The notes under the pieces: model-generated
What the model saw: only the letters and a program-made list of their open reading frames with translations
Told to the model about the DNA's origin: nothing
Databases searched by the model: none
From: Bacteroides sp.
Lineage (GTDB): Bacteria; Bacteroidota; Bacteroidia; Bacteroidales; Bacteroidaceae
Reading direction: 5' to 3'
Length of the DNA stretch: 64,000 nucleotides
Assembly: GCA_023665805.1 (NCBI GenBank)
Contig: JAMPDJ010000001.1
Coordinates: forward strand, 186,001 to 250,000
Shown: piece after piece, positions 47,264 to 55,986 of the stretch
Layout: every line of letters begins with the position of its first letter
Position numbering within the stretch: the first letter of the stretch is position 1
Program-made: the position numbers and the translations under genes

Positions 47264-47295
47264 TTTGCACATTCGCCTGCTTCTTCGTACCTTTG
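47264..47295 (+). promoter_or_regulatory. Promoter of yidC
   Basis: TTTG at 47264-47267, a 20-nt spacer and TACCTTTG at 47288-47295, a full consensus match. Predicted start near 47302 gives a leader of about 31 nt to the ATG at 47333, and rules out the longer upstream in-frame start. Confidence 0.75.
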
Positions 47296-47332
47296 TATGC
47301 GTATTTATATGAATAATAAACACACACTATTT

Positions 47333-49195
47333 ATGGATAAAAACACTATTACGGGCTTTGTGCTCATTGCCATTGTGCTCATCGGCTTCAGCTGGTACAG
47401 CCAGCCTTCGGCAGAGGAAATAGCTCAAATGAAGGAGGTTGCACGTCAGGACAGCATAATGCAGGCACAGCAATTGCAGGATGCACGACAGGAAGAAGAG
47501 AGGAAAACGCTGGAATTGTTGACTAAAGCTCAGGACAGCACATCACTGTTTTTTGAGTCACGGAATACGGCAGGCGAGGAGATAGTTCTTGGCAACGGTC
47601 TGCTCAATCTCGCTCTGAACACACGTGGTGGCAGCATACAGAGTGCCGAACTTACCCAGTACAGGAACCAGCAAAAAGATAACGTCCTTTTGCTCCGCAA
47701 CGGACTTAACTTTCTTGGTTATACCCTGGCCGGCAAGGGAGAGAACATAAGTACCCGTGACTATACTTTCAAGGCAATCAACCGTACGGACACTACGGTG
47801 ACTATGCGTTTGGGCAACGGAGAATCTCATCTGGACATAAATTACACTCTGGTGCCCAACAGTTATGTGGTGAAAATAGGTATTCAGGCATGCGGCATGG
47901 ATGCAGTGTTGCATCCTTCCACACGTAGTATAAGTGTAGACTGGCAGAGTACAGCCGCACAGCAGGAGAAGGGATTTGCTTTCGAGCAGCAGTATTCCAC
48001 TCTAACTTATAAGGAAACGGACGGTGATACCGAAAAGCTTTCAGAAACCAAAGAGGAGAGCGAAAATGCCGAATTGCCGGTGAAGTGGGTAGCCTTCAAG
48101 AATCAGTTCTTCAGTTGCGTGCTTGTCGCGCCTGACAGCTTTGGCAATGCCCTGTTCAAGAGCGTCCCATGTCAAAAGGGTTCCGGCGACCTGAAGAAGT
48201 ACTCGGCCAACATGGACTGCGCTTTCGACCCCAGTGGTGCAGAAGTAACCGAACTGAACCTTTATCTTGGTCCCAACGACTTCCACGTCCTTAAGGAACA
48301 CGACAACATCATTGCGGCAGACAGGGACCTGGAACTGGAAGACCTCGTGTATCTCGGATGGCCCCTGGTGCGTATAATCAACCGTTGGTTTATCCTGCCA
48401 TTGTTTGACTTCCTGTCTGGTTTTGGTATGAACATGGGCATAGTGCTCCTGCTACTTACGCTCATAGTGAAGGCTGCGGTCTATCCCACTACCCGCAAGA
48501 GTTATCTCAGCGGTGCCCGCATGAGGGTGCTCAAACCACAGGTGGATGCACTCAATGCCAAGTATCCCAAACAAGAAGATGCCATGAAGAAGCAGGCCGA
48601 GATGATGCAGCTCTACCGCGAGTACGGAGTCAGCCCCATGGGTGGATGCCTGCCCATGCTCATGCAGATGCCCATCTGGATAGCGTTATTCAACTTTGTT
48701 CCCAATGCCATAGAGCTGCGCGGTGAACGTTTTCTGTGGGCGGACGACCTGTCGGCCTATGACTCATTGCTCAGCTGGAATACGGACCTTTGGCTTATAG
48801 GCGACCACTTGAGCATCTTTTGTCTGCTGTTCTGCGCCACCAACATTGTCAACACATGGATTTCCATGCGCCAGCAACAGAGCCAGCTGTCAGGTGAACA
48901 GGCTCAGCAGATGAAGATGATGCAATATATGATGTACTTCATGCCGCTGATGTTTTTCTTTATGTTCAACAATTATTCCAGCGGCCTGTGTTACTATTAC
49001 TTCCTTTCAGGCCTTACCAGCATCCTCATAATGTGGTTCCTGCGCAAGACTACAGATGACAAGAAGCTGCTTGCCCGCTTGGAGGAATATCGTGCCAAGC
49101 ACAAGAATGACTCCAAGAAGCCCGGTGGCATGGCTGCCCGTCTGGCGGCTTTGCAAAAGCAAATGGAGGAACAGCAGAAGAAAAACCAACGTTAA
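47333..49195 (+). CDS. yidC: Membrane protein insertase YidC
   Basis: A 620-aa inner-membrane insertase. The N-terminal anchor is ITGFVLIAIVLIGFSWYSQP, followed by the large periplasmic domain (about 30-360) typical of Gram-negatives. The conserved five-helix core begins near 370 (FGMNMGIVLLLLTLIVKAAV), with the cytoplasmic hairpin KPQVDALNAKYP and MGGCLPMLMQMPIWIALFNF. The hydrophilic-groove arginine is in YPTTRKSYLS. The C-terminal 40 residues are Lys/Gln-rich and probably contact ribosomes. ATG 47333 is supported by the promoter position. Confidence 0.96.
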   Translation: MDKNTITGFVLIAIVLIGFSWYSQPSAEEIAQMKEVARQDSIMQAQQLQDARQEEERKTLELLTKAQDSTSLFFESRNTAGEEIVLGNGLLNLALNTRGGSIQSAELTQYRNQQKDNVLLLRNGLNFLGYTLAGKGENISTRDYTFKAINRTDTTVTMRLGNGESHLDINYTLVPNSYVVKIGIQACGMDAVLHPSTRSISVDWQSTAAQQEKGFAFEQQYSTLTYKETDGDTEKLSETKEESENAELPVKWVAFKNQFFSCVLVAPDSFGNALFKSVPCQKGSGDLKKYSANMDCAFDPSGAEVTELNLYLGPNDFHVLKEHDNIIAADRDLELEDLVYLGWPLVRIINRWFILPLFDFLSGFGMNMGIVLLLLTLIVKAAVYPTTRKSYLSGARMRVLKPQVDALNAKYPKQEDAMKKQAEMMQLYREYGVSPMGGCLPMLMQMPIWIALFNFVPNAIELRGERFLWADDLSAYDSLLSWNTDLWLIGDHLSIFCLLFCATNIVNTWISMRQQQSQLSGEQAQQMKMMQYMMYFMPLMFFFMFNNYSSGLCYYYFLSGLTSILIMWFLRKTTDDKKLLARLEEYRAKHKNDSKKPGGMAARLAALQKQMEEQQKKNQR

Positions 49196-49267
49196 TGCAT
49201 GGCACCGCCACCTCTCGGATGGTCTATGAGGCGGATAGAAAAAATCACTAATAACAGATATTGATAT

Positions 49268-49342
49268 AAGCCCCGGAGATTCAGTGTACATAACGCATGG
49301 CCCCATGCAGGTCTGTGCCACGTCACCAAGTCTTCGGGGCTT
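49268..49342. terminator. Structured hairpin after yidC
   Basis: AAGCCCCG (49268-49275) pairs with CGGGGCTT (49335-49342). Inside lies GCATGGCCCCATGC, a second small hairpin. A TTGTATTTTAT stretch follows. Best read as the yidC terminator; it could also be a leader structure of the S9 peptidase gene. Confidence 0.5.
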
Positions 49343-49395
49343 GTATTTTATAATACGTTTCGGCATTATTACATACACATTATTTATATAAATAC

Positions 49396-51606
49396 ATGAA
49401 CAAACTATTAACTGTAACTATCATGTCGTGTTCTCTTGCTGCTTGCGCACCCAAAGGCACCAACGATGTCATACAGGACAATCTGATAGGCAAGACCACG
49501 GAATTTGCCGATTCGGCTCGCTGTTTCACTCCGGAGGTCATGTGGAAGATGGGGCGTATAGGTGCCTATCATATTTCGGCAGATGCAAAGGAGGCCATTT
49601 ATGGTGTCACTTACTACAGTGTGGAGCAAAATCGCAGCCGTTCCGTCATTTATGCCTCCGCGGCCGACGGACAAGGCGAACCGTGTCTGCTGACTACTTC
49701 GGCTGGTTCAGAGATTTCCCCATCTTTCATCCCCGGTACCGGCAAGGTGGCGTATCTTGCTCCCGGAGCAGGAGATTCGGGTACCATGCAACTGTGGATG
49801 ATGAATGCAGATGGTACCGACCGTTGCCAGATTTCTTTTGAAACCTCCGGTGAAGTGCAGGACTACCTGTTCTCGCCATGTGGCAAAAAGGTCATAATCA
49901 TCAAGGCCATAGACCACGAAACTGCCATACAGCGTAGAGAAGCCGATCTTATGCAATCTACAGGTATTGTGGCCAATGATCTTATGTACAAGCACTGGGA
50001 CCACTACAACCGTAGCGTTCCACATCCATTTGTGGCTGATTTCTATGGCAATAGAGTGGGAGAGGCTAAAGATTTACTTGAAGGTGAACCATACGAGTGC
50101 CCCATGCTGCCATTCGGAGGAGTGGAGCAGCTGGCATGGAGTCCCGACAGCAAACATATAGCCTACACATGCCGCAAGCTGTCCGGTGTGGACTATGCCA
50201 TAAGTACGGACAGCGACATATATCTGTACGACCTCGAGAGTGGTGCCACCACCAATCTGTGCAAGCCTAAAGGTTATGTCCGTCCGGCCTGCGACCCCAC
50301 ACGTTCATTGCAGCATCAGGCTGTCAACCGTTTCGCAGAGGATGTGAATGCCGGTTATGACCAGAATCCTCAATTCTCTCCCGATGGCAGATACATAGCA
50401 TGGAGCAGCATGGAACGTGACGGGTACGAGAGTGACCGTACCCGCTTGTGTATTTATGAGTTTGCTACAGGCAAGAAGTCTTATGTCACCGAGTCATTGG
50501 AGACCGGTGTCAACGAATTCGCATGGGCAGGCGACAACAGCACCCTCTACTTCTCTGCCGTGTGGCATGGACGCACCAACCTGTATTCCACCAATCTGCA
50601 TGGCGAGGTCAAGGCAATTACAGATGATGTGGCAGACTACACGTTGCTTGGCGTACACCCTAATGGCCGTCAGCTCCTAGCCAAACGCCACTCCATGAGC
50701 CGCGCTGACGAGGTGTTTCTCGTGACGATTGCCAACGGGCAGACACAACAGCTTACCCATGAGAATGAAGCCTTCTATGCACACTTCAAGTTCGGTGACG
50801 TGCGGGAGAGATGGATAAAGACTACTGACAACAAGGACATGTTGGCATGGGTAATACTGCCGCCTGACTTCGATCCTGCCAAGAAGTATCCAACTTTGCT
50901 CTTTTGTGAGGGTGGCCCGCAGTCTCCCGTGAGCCAATTCTGGAGTTACCGTTGGAATTTCCAGGTGATGGCAGCACAGGGGTATATTGTCATTGCTCCC
51001 AACCGTCGTGGCCTGCCGGGCTTTGGCATGGAGTGGCTCGAACAGATTTCCGGCGACTATTCCGGACAGTGCATGCAGGACTATCTGTCTGCCATAGACG
51101 ACATTGCCCTGGAACCTTGGGTGGATGCAGACCGATTGGGTGCAGTAGGTGCCAGCTTTGGAGGATACAGCGTGTATTGGCTTGCTGGCAACCACGACAA
51201 GAGATTCAAGGCATTCATTGCTCATGATGGTATCTTTAACACCCAGCAGCAGTATGTGGAGACTGAGGAATTGTGGTTTCCCAATTGGGACATGGGGCAG
51301 GCACCGTGGTATAAGGATGCCAATGGCAAGCGTGCCAAGGTATTCGAGACTTCACCGCACCTCTATGTCGACCGGTGGGATACGCCAATTCTGTGTATTC
51401 ACGGACAAAAAGATTTCCGCATAGAATATACTCAGGCCGAGAGCGCATTCACCGCAGCCCGTCTACGTGGTGTCCCGGCACAACTGTTGCTGTTCCCGGA
51501 TGAAAACCATTGGGTATTGCGTCCACAGAATGCCATCCTGTGGCAACGCACTTTCTTTGGCTGGCTGGACAAATGGTTGAAGGACCGCAGAACACAGAAC
51601 GCATAA
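49396..51606 (+). CDS. S9-family dipeptidyl peptidase (prolyl oligopeptidase family)
   Basis: A 736-aa serine peptidase, probably a periplasmic lipoprotein (MNKLLTVTIMSCSLAACAP, Cys17 lipobox LAAC). The N-terminal half is a beta-propeller with WD-like DSKHIAYTCR and DGRYIAWSSM repeats. The C-terminal alpha/beta-hydrolase domain has the nucleophile GASFGGYSVYW, the acid in GQKDFRIEY, and the histidine in DENHWVL. NRRGLPGFGMEW precedes it. S9 enzymes release dipeptides from peptide N-termini. It lies 22 bp upstream of an MFSD1-like dipeptide transporter on the same strand. Confidence 0.92.
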   Translation: MNKLLTVTIMSCSLAACAPKGTNDVIQDNLIGKTTEFADSARCFTPEVMWKMGRIGAYHISADAKEAIYGVTYYSVEQNRSRSVIYASAADGQGEPCLLTTSAGSEISPSFIPGTGKVAYLAPGAGDSGTMQLWMMNADGTDRCQISFETSGEVQDYLFSPCGKKVIIIKAIDHETAIQRREADLMQSTGIVANDLMYKHWDHYNRSVPHPFVADFYGNRVGEAKDLLEGEPYECPMLPFGGVEQLAWSPDSKHIAYTCRKLSGVDYAISTDSDIYLYDLESGATTNLCKPKGYVRPACDPTRSLQHQAVNRFAEDVNAGYDQNPQFSPDGRYIAWSSMERDGYESDRTRLCIYEFATGKKSYVTESLETGVNEFAWAGDNSTLYFSAVWHGRTNLYSTNLHGEVKAITDDVADYTLLGVHPNGRQLLAKRHSMSRADEVFLVTIANGQTQQLTHENEAFYAHFKFGDVRERWIKTTDNKDMLAWVILPPDFDPAKKYPTLLFCEGGPQSPVSQFWSYRWNFQVMAAQGYIVIAPNRRGLPGFGMEWLEQISGDYSGQCMQDYLSAIDDIALEPWVDADRLGAVGASFGGYSVYWLAGNHDKRFKAFIAHDGIFNTQQQYVETEELWFPNWDMGQAPWYKDANGKRAKVFETSPHLYVDRWDTPILCIHGQKDFRIEYTQAESAFTAARLRGVPAQLLLFPDENHWVLRPQNAILWQRTFFGWLDKWLKDRRTQNA

Positions 51607-51628
51607 TGATTTAACAAACATAACCTAA

Positions 51629-53008
51629 ATGAAACGACAAAGATTAAGCGATTCTCCGGCCATGCGCTGGACTGCCCTCATCATCGTGTCAGTGACGATG
51701 ATGTTCGGCTACTTTTTTACTGACGTAATGTCACCGTTGGAACCACTGCTCACAGCAGCCAAAGGCACGGAAGATGGCATGGGTCTCGGGTGGAACTCTT
51801 CCGAATATGGTTGGTTCTCTGGTGCCTATGGGTTGATGAACGTCTATCTTCTACTTCTTTTCTTCGGAGGTATCATATTGGACAAGTTCGGAATCCGCTT
51901 CACCGGCATGCTGTCCACATCAATGATGTTCTTCGGTGCACTCATTAAGTACTGGGCCGTGTCAAGTGATTTTGGCGATGCCACCATCTGGGTTCCATTC
52001 GGAGGAGACGTGCAGGCACAGGTTGCTTATGCAGGACTTGGTTTTGCAATATATGGGGTAGGATGTGAAATTGCGGGCATTACGGTGAGCAAGGTCATTG
52101 TGAAGTGGTTTACCGGCCACGAATTGGCTTTGGCCATGGGTTTGCAGGTTGCCTTGGCACGTATCGGCACAGCCATGGCTTTGGCCGCGTCACTGCCAAT
52201 GGCCAAGGCTCTCGGAGGTGTAAGTGCATCTGTAGGACTGGGAGCGGCCTGTCTTTGTATAGGCATGATATCATTCCTGGTTTATAACGTGATGGACAAG
52301 AAGGAAGACGGGGCCGTCTCTGCTTCGCCCGAAACTAAGAGCGAGGATGACGGTTTCAAGTTCTCGGACCTTGGCATGCTGTTTACCAACCGTGGATTCT
52401 GGTACATAACACTTCTCTGCCTGATGTTCTATGCCGGTGTATTCCCGTTCCTCAAGTTCGCCACCAAACTGATGGTCTTCAAGTACGGAGTGGATTCCGA
52501 ACTGGCTGGACTTATTCCTGCCATGCTGCCATTCGGAACCATTTTCCTCACTCCGTTTTTCGGTGGTATATACGACCGGAAGGGACATGGTGCCACACTC
52601 ATGATAATAGGTTCCGTGCTTCTTACAATGGTGCACTTTACCTTTGCCATGCCTGTAAGCAGCGTGGTGTTGGCCATAGGTGCCATGATTGTGCTTGGTA
52701 TTGCTTTCGGTCTCGTACCATCTGCCATGTGGCCATCCGTTCCCAAGATTATCCCAATGAGGTTGCTGGGCACTGCCTATGCCGTCATTTTCTATATCCA
52801 GAACATAGGCCTCGCCATGGTGCCCATGTGGATTGGTTCCGTCAATGAGAAGAACACAAGTATGGACACAGGCTTTATCGACTACACTGAGTCCATGACC
52901 ATATTTGCAGCTTTTGGTGCCGTAGCCATTGTCATTTCCATTCTGTTGCTGATTGAAGACAGGAAAAAGGGATACGGCTTGGAGAAAGCCAATATAACTT
53001 CCGACTGA
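51629..53008 (+). CDS. MFS transporter, MFSD1-like (putative dipeptide transporter)
   Basis: A 459-aa major-facilitator protein with 12 membrane segments. Several stretches recall the animal lysosomal dipeptide carrier MFSD1: SGAYGLMNV, FFGGIILDKFGIR, KWFTGHELALAMGLQVALAR, and LGTAYAVIFYIQNIGLAMVP. MFSD1 is known to move dipeptides. Together with the S9 peptidase 22 bp upstream, which should produce dipeptides in the periplasm, the simplest reading is a peptide-scavenging pair. The resemblance is from memory of the family, so substrate is an inference. Confidence 0.78.
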   Translation: MKRQRLSDSPAMRWTALIIVSVTMMFGYFFTDVMSPLEPLLTAAKGTEDGMGLGWNSSEYGWFSGAYGLMNVYLLLLFFGGIILDKFGIRFTGMLSTSMMFFGALIKYWAVSSDFGDATIWVPFGGDVQAQVAYAGLGFAIYGVGCEIAGITVSKVIVKWFTGHELALAMGLQVALARIGTAMALAASLPMAKALGGVSASVGLGAACLCIGMISFLVYNVMDKKEDGAVSASPETKSEDDGFKFSDLGMLFTNRGFWYITLLCLMFYAGVFPFLKFATKLMVFKYGVDSELAGLIPAMLPFGTIFLTPFFGGIYDRKGHGATLMIIGSVLLTMVHFTFAMPVSSVVLAIGAMIVLGIAFGLVPSAMWPSVPKIIPMRLLGTAYAVIFYIQNIGLAMVPMWIGSVNEKNTSMDTGFIDYTESMTIFAAFGAVAIVISILLLIEDRKKGYGLEKANITSD

Positions 53009-53019
53009 TGTCGCTTGGT

Positions 53020-53063
53020 CGCCTTGTATCTCATTACATAGAAGTGTAATGAGATACAAGGCG
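53020..53063. terminator. 19-bp perfect hairpin, terminator of the MFS gene
   Basis: CGCCTTGTATCTCATTACA (53020-53038) is mirrored exactly at 53045-53063 with a 6-nt loop, 12 bp after the MFS stop. Confidence 0.7.
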
Positions 53064-53081
53064 ATAGTGATGCCAGCATAA

Positions 53082-53132
53082 AACGAGAAGAGACCTCAAG
53101 GACTATTTATGTCCTTGAGGTCTCTTCTCGTT
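53082..53132. terminator. 22-bp perfect hairpin between convergent genes
   Basis: Arms 53082-53103 and 53111-53132 are exact complements (AACGAGAAGAGACCTCAAGG at the left outside). Loop TATTTAT. It serves the M48 gene on the minus strand and probably also the MFS gene. Confidence 0.72.
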
Positions 53133-53173
53133 ATGATGGTCGTGTATTACACTCCATCACCAAGGGTAGGGGA

Positions 53174-53992
53174 TTATTCTGCTGCTTCGAGAGATGCCGG
53201 ACGTGCAATGCCGTCTGCAATACAACGTTTGGTCATACGTTCTATGCGCTTCTGCGTGTCTGGATGTGAGGAGAACATCTTTTCGATATAGCTACGCTTT
53301 GTCGTGCTTCCGCCTTCAAGATTCATCAACTTCTCAAAGGACATTACCATGCCCCAAGGATTTTTTCCCTTAGAGACCAGGAAATCGTAACCGCAGTTGT
53401 CGGCTTCATTCTCTTGTTTCTGCGAGAACTTTGCACTCATAAGCGAAGTGCCCAAGGTGGTAAGCTGTGATTCGGTCAAGGTAGCGGCTTTGCCACCGGT
53501 AGAAGCAACAACATCCTTGAGAGCACCGGTAAGCAGTTCGTTCTTAAATGCATTCTTGGAATGACGTTTCAGCACGTGTCCAATCTCATGGCCTATAATT
53601 CCTAACAACTCGTCATCGTCCATGATATCCATCAGTGCCGAGAATACACGCACGCTACCATCCGGACAGGCAAAGGCATTGATGTCTACTACATGATATA
53701 CCTTGAAATTCAGTGGTATGCCGTCAGCATCGGTAATACCGTCAGTCAAGCGTCTCAAACGTTGCGTATAAGGATCGTCTTCGGGAAGTACGGGATTGTT
53801 CTTGTCCATCCACTCCACTGATTCCTTGACATAGGTTGCCATTTGTTCGTCAGTGAGTGTAAAGGCTTTGGCGGCCTTCACGGCTCCACCAACTGCCTTG
53901 TTCAGGTTGAATTGTGCGTAGGCGGGGCTGCCAATTATAAGTACAGCAGCCAAAGCAATTGACTTGGAAAAAGTTTTGTTCATAGTTGACAT
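53174..53992 (-). CDS. M48-family zinc metalloprotease, exported
   Basis: A 272-aa protease with a signal peptide (MNKTFSKSIALAAVLIIGSP through AYA-Q). The zinc site is HEIGHVLKRH (HExxH), with the third ligand in ENEADNCGYDFL. This is the Ste24/BepA-like soluble form, probably periplasmic quality control of outer-membrane proteins. The second Met (53983) is the better start by signal-peptide form; both are in frame. SSHPDTQKRIERM is a further family motif. Confidence 0.9.
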   Translation of the reverse strand: MSTMNKTFSKSIALAAVLIIGSPAYAQFNLNKAVGGAVKAAKAFTLTDEQMATYVKESVEWMDKNNPVLPEDDPYTQRLRRLTDGITDADGIPLNFKVYHVVDINAFACPDGSVRVFSALMDIMDDDELLGIIGHEIGHVLKRHSKNAFKNELLTGALKDVVASTGGKAATLTESQLTTLGTSLMSAKFSQKQENEADNCGYDFLVSKGKNPWGMVMSFEKLMNLEGGSTTKRSYIEKMFSSHPDTQKRIERMTKRCIADGIARPASLEAAE

Positions 53993-54078
53993 GAATTATA
54001 TTTATTGTTATTGCCTGGAACCGTTGTCTCTGTTGCCTGTTAGAGATGGCAGAGATTGGTACAAGGACATTGCAAATG

Positions 54079-54108
54079 CAAAGTTATGAAAACTATTGGC
54101 AATTGCAA
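54079..54108 (-). promoter_or_regulatory. Promoter of the M48 protease gene
   Basis: On the minus strand: TTG (54108-54106), a 19-nt spacer, and TAACTTTG (54086-54079). The predicted leader is about 80-90 nt. Confidence 0.62.
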
Positions 54109-54155
54109 TGTAAAATGGCCATAAACAAAATCAACAATTATGCCTGTACTTGAAA

Positions 54156-54226
54156 AAGGAGAGATTTATCCATGTCATCAGTCTCCGTTCGGTGAGGGAG
54201 ACATACGTGTGGATAAACCTCTCCTT
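54156..54226 (-). terminator. Terminator of the fucose operon
   Basis: AAGGAGAGATTTATCCA (54156-54172) pairs with 54210-54226 with one mismatch; inside, GTCTCC and GGAGAC form a second stem. On the minus strand a T5 run follows the stem (CTCCTTTTTC). It lies about 30 bp beyond the fucP stop. Confidence 0.75.
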
Positions 54227-54257
54227 ATCAGATGATTTGACGCAAAAATCTGAATCG

Positions 54258-55556
54258 TTATAATTCCTTTCCTGTCAACTTATGATATGATCTTATGCCA
54301 TATACAGTGATGATGCAGAAACATATAAGCGGGAGAACGAAGGAAACGTTCACGGCCGGATGTCCGGCTACGGTCTGCATGTCTATGATTTTTCCTTGCA
54401 GTGGAGGCATGATTGCTCCGCCTACAATTGCCATTACCAGAAATGCCGCCCCAAGAGAAGTATCCTCGCTGTTCACGTTCTCCAATGCGATACCGTAAAT
54501 GGTAGGAAACATGAGCGACATAAAGGCCGATATGGCAACCAGACAATAGAGTCCGTATTCACCGACAATCAGTATTGCACCAACGGTACACAGTGCTGCG
54601 CCGATACCGAAGATGGTCAACAAGAGGCGAGAATTGAGGTATTTCATGAGGAAAGTGCTAATGAAACGTCCGCACAAGAACATTACCATGGCAAATATAT
54701 TGTAGTTTTGGGCTGTGGCTTTGTTGATACCGAGGTTATCTGCGTATTGGATGATAAAGGTCCATACCATTATTTGTGCAGCAACGTAAAACATCTGTGC
54801 AACCACTCCTTCTCGATATATGCTGTTATGCCATAGGTGATTGAGAGTGGTTTTGGCAGAAACATTTTTTATTTGGACAGAAGCCTGTGGCATTTTCCTA
54901 AATGCGATAACAAGGAACATGGCCAGTACCACGATGCCTAAGATTACATATGGGTTGCGGATGACCTCCAAATCATGTATGCGTATGTTGGCTTTCTCGG
55001 TTTCGCTGAGTGATGCAAAGATCGTCTTTCCTGTGGCATCTCGCACGTCGGACAGAAGGGATGGCAGCACAACGAGGGAGGCTACTGCCATGCCGGACAG
55101 GGAACCAAGCGGATTGAAGGCCTGGGCCAGATTTAGACGCCTGGTGGAGGTGTCCTTGGAACCCAGGGACAGGATAAACGGATTGGCCGTGGTTTCCAGG
55201 AAAGCAAGTCCAAAGGTGAGAATATACAACGACAGACAGAAGAACAGAAAGTTCTGCATGGATGCCGCCGGTATGAAAAGGAATGCGCCTATGGCATAAA
55301 GCCCCAATCCAAGTAGTATGCCGCTCTTGTAGCTGAATCTGCGTATGAACAGTGCCGCTGGCACAGCCATTGTTGCGTAACCTCCATAGAAAGCGCACTG
55401 TACCCATGATGCTTCAAAGGCAGACAATTCCATGACTGTTTGGAACGCTGCCACCATAGGATTGGTGATGTCGTTGGCAAATCCCCAAAGGGCAAAGAGG
55501 AATGTGATGAGTATGAATGTAATGAGATACTTTCTTTCTACAAGTCGTGATTGCAT
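54258..55556 (-). CDS. fucP: L-fucose permease (MFS, FHS family)
   Basis: A 432-aa inner-membrane symporter with 12 segments. The family start LITFILITFLFALWGFANDI, then NPMVAAFQTVMELSAFEASWVQCAFYGGY (first helices) and LETTANPFILSLGSKDTSTRRLNLAQAFNPLGS are typical of FucP/NagP/GluP. Fucose as substrate is inferred from the operon. ATG 55556 (MQSRLVERKY) is preferred because the longer frame to 55673 runs into the mutarotase gene. It closes the operon, 20 bp after the mutarotase. Confidence 0.92.
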   Translation of the reverse strand: MQSRLVERKYLITFILITFLFALWGFANDITNPMVAAFQTVMELSAFEASWVQCAFYGGYATMAVPAALFIRRFSYKSGILLGLGLYAIGAFLFIPAASMQNFLFFCLSLYILTFGLAFLETTANPFILSLGSKDTSTRRLNLAQAFNPLGSLSGMAVASLVVLPSLLSDVRDATGKTIFASLSETEKANIRIHDLEVIRNPYVILGIVVLAMFLVIAFRKMPQASVQIKNVSAKTTLNHLWHNSIYREGVVAQMFYVAAQIMVWTFIIQYADNLGINKATAQNYNIFAMVMFLCGRFISTFLMKYLNSRLLLTIFGIGAALCTVGAILIVGEYGLYCLVAISAFMSLMFPTIYGIALENVNSEDTSLGAAFLVMAIVGGAIMPPLQGKIIDMQTVAGHPAVNVSFVLPLICFCIITVYGIRSYHKLTGKEL

Positions 55557-55576
55557 AGTTTTATATGGTAGGGGGA

Positions 55577-55963
55577 TTAGTATAAATGAAACATGCGTTC
55601 CATGAGTTGCCATTTCTCTGCCGAAGACATTCCGGCTTTTACCAATTGAAACTCCGCCATGTAGTCTTCCCATTCAGACTGACGGGGAAGTGTGGCCAAG
55701 CGTGCCATGGCAGTGTCCCACTCAAAGTCAAGCGGCGTTTCCACTATCATGAACAATCGTGTGCCAAGAATGTATATTTCCATTTCCAGTATGCCAACTT
55801 CGCGTATGCCTTGCAGTATTTCCTTCCAAGCATGCTCTTTACTGTGCCTACGACGATATTCTGCTATCAGTTCTGGATTGTCGCGAAGATCCAGTGTCTG
55901 GCAATATCGTTTGACGGGTACGTGATATTGCTGTACGGGGTAACCATTGTTGGATTTTTCCAT
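55577..55963 (-). CDS. Sugar mutarotase of the RhaM type (probably L-fucose)
   Basis: A 128-aa cytosolic protein of the L-rhamnose mutarotase fold. Signs are KRYCQTLDLRDNPELIAEYRRRHS, HAWKEILQGIREVGILEMEIYILGTRLFMIVE and PRQSEWEDYMAEFQ; the EYRxxH and MEIY stretches hold the conserved active-site residues. In this operon it presumably interconverts alpha and beta L-fucose ahead of the isomerase, replacing FucU. It lies between fucK and fucP. Confidence 0.85.
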   Translation of the reverse strand: MEKSNNGYPVQQYHVPVKRYCQTLDLRDNPELIAEYRRRHSKEHAWKEILQGIREVGILEMEIYILGTRLFMIVETPLDFEWDTAMARLATLPRQSEWEDYMAEFQLVKAGMSSAEKWQLMERMFHLY

Positions 55964-55986
55964 AAAATATAGTTAGTTTAAGGTAA

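Noticed and set aside
49268..49342. Possible riboswitch ahead of the S9 peptidase
   Set aside because: Only a closing stem and one small inner hairpin are seen; no known aptamer core is recognisable. Kept as a terminator-like structure.
52271..53059. A 262-codon minus-strand frame
   Set aside because: It is antisense to the MFS transporter and has a shadow-like His/Gly-rich composition.
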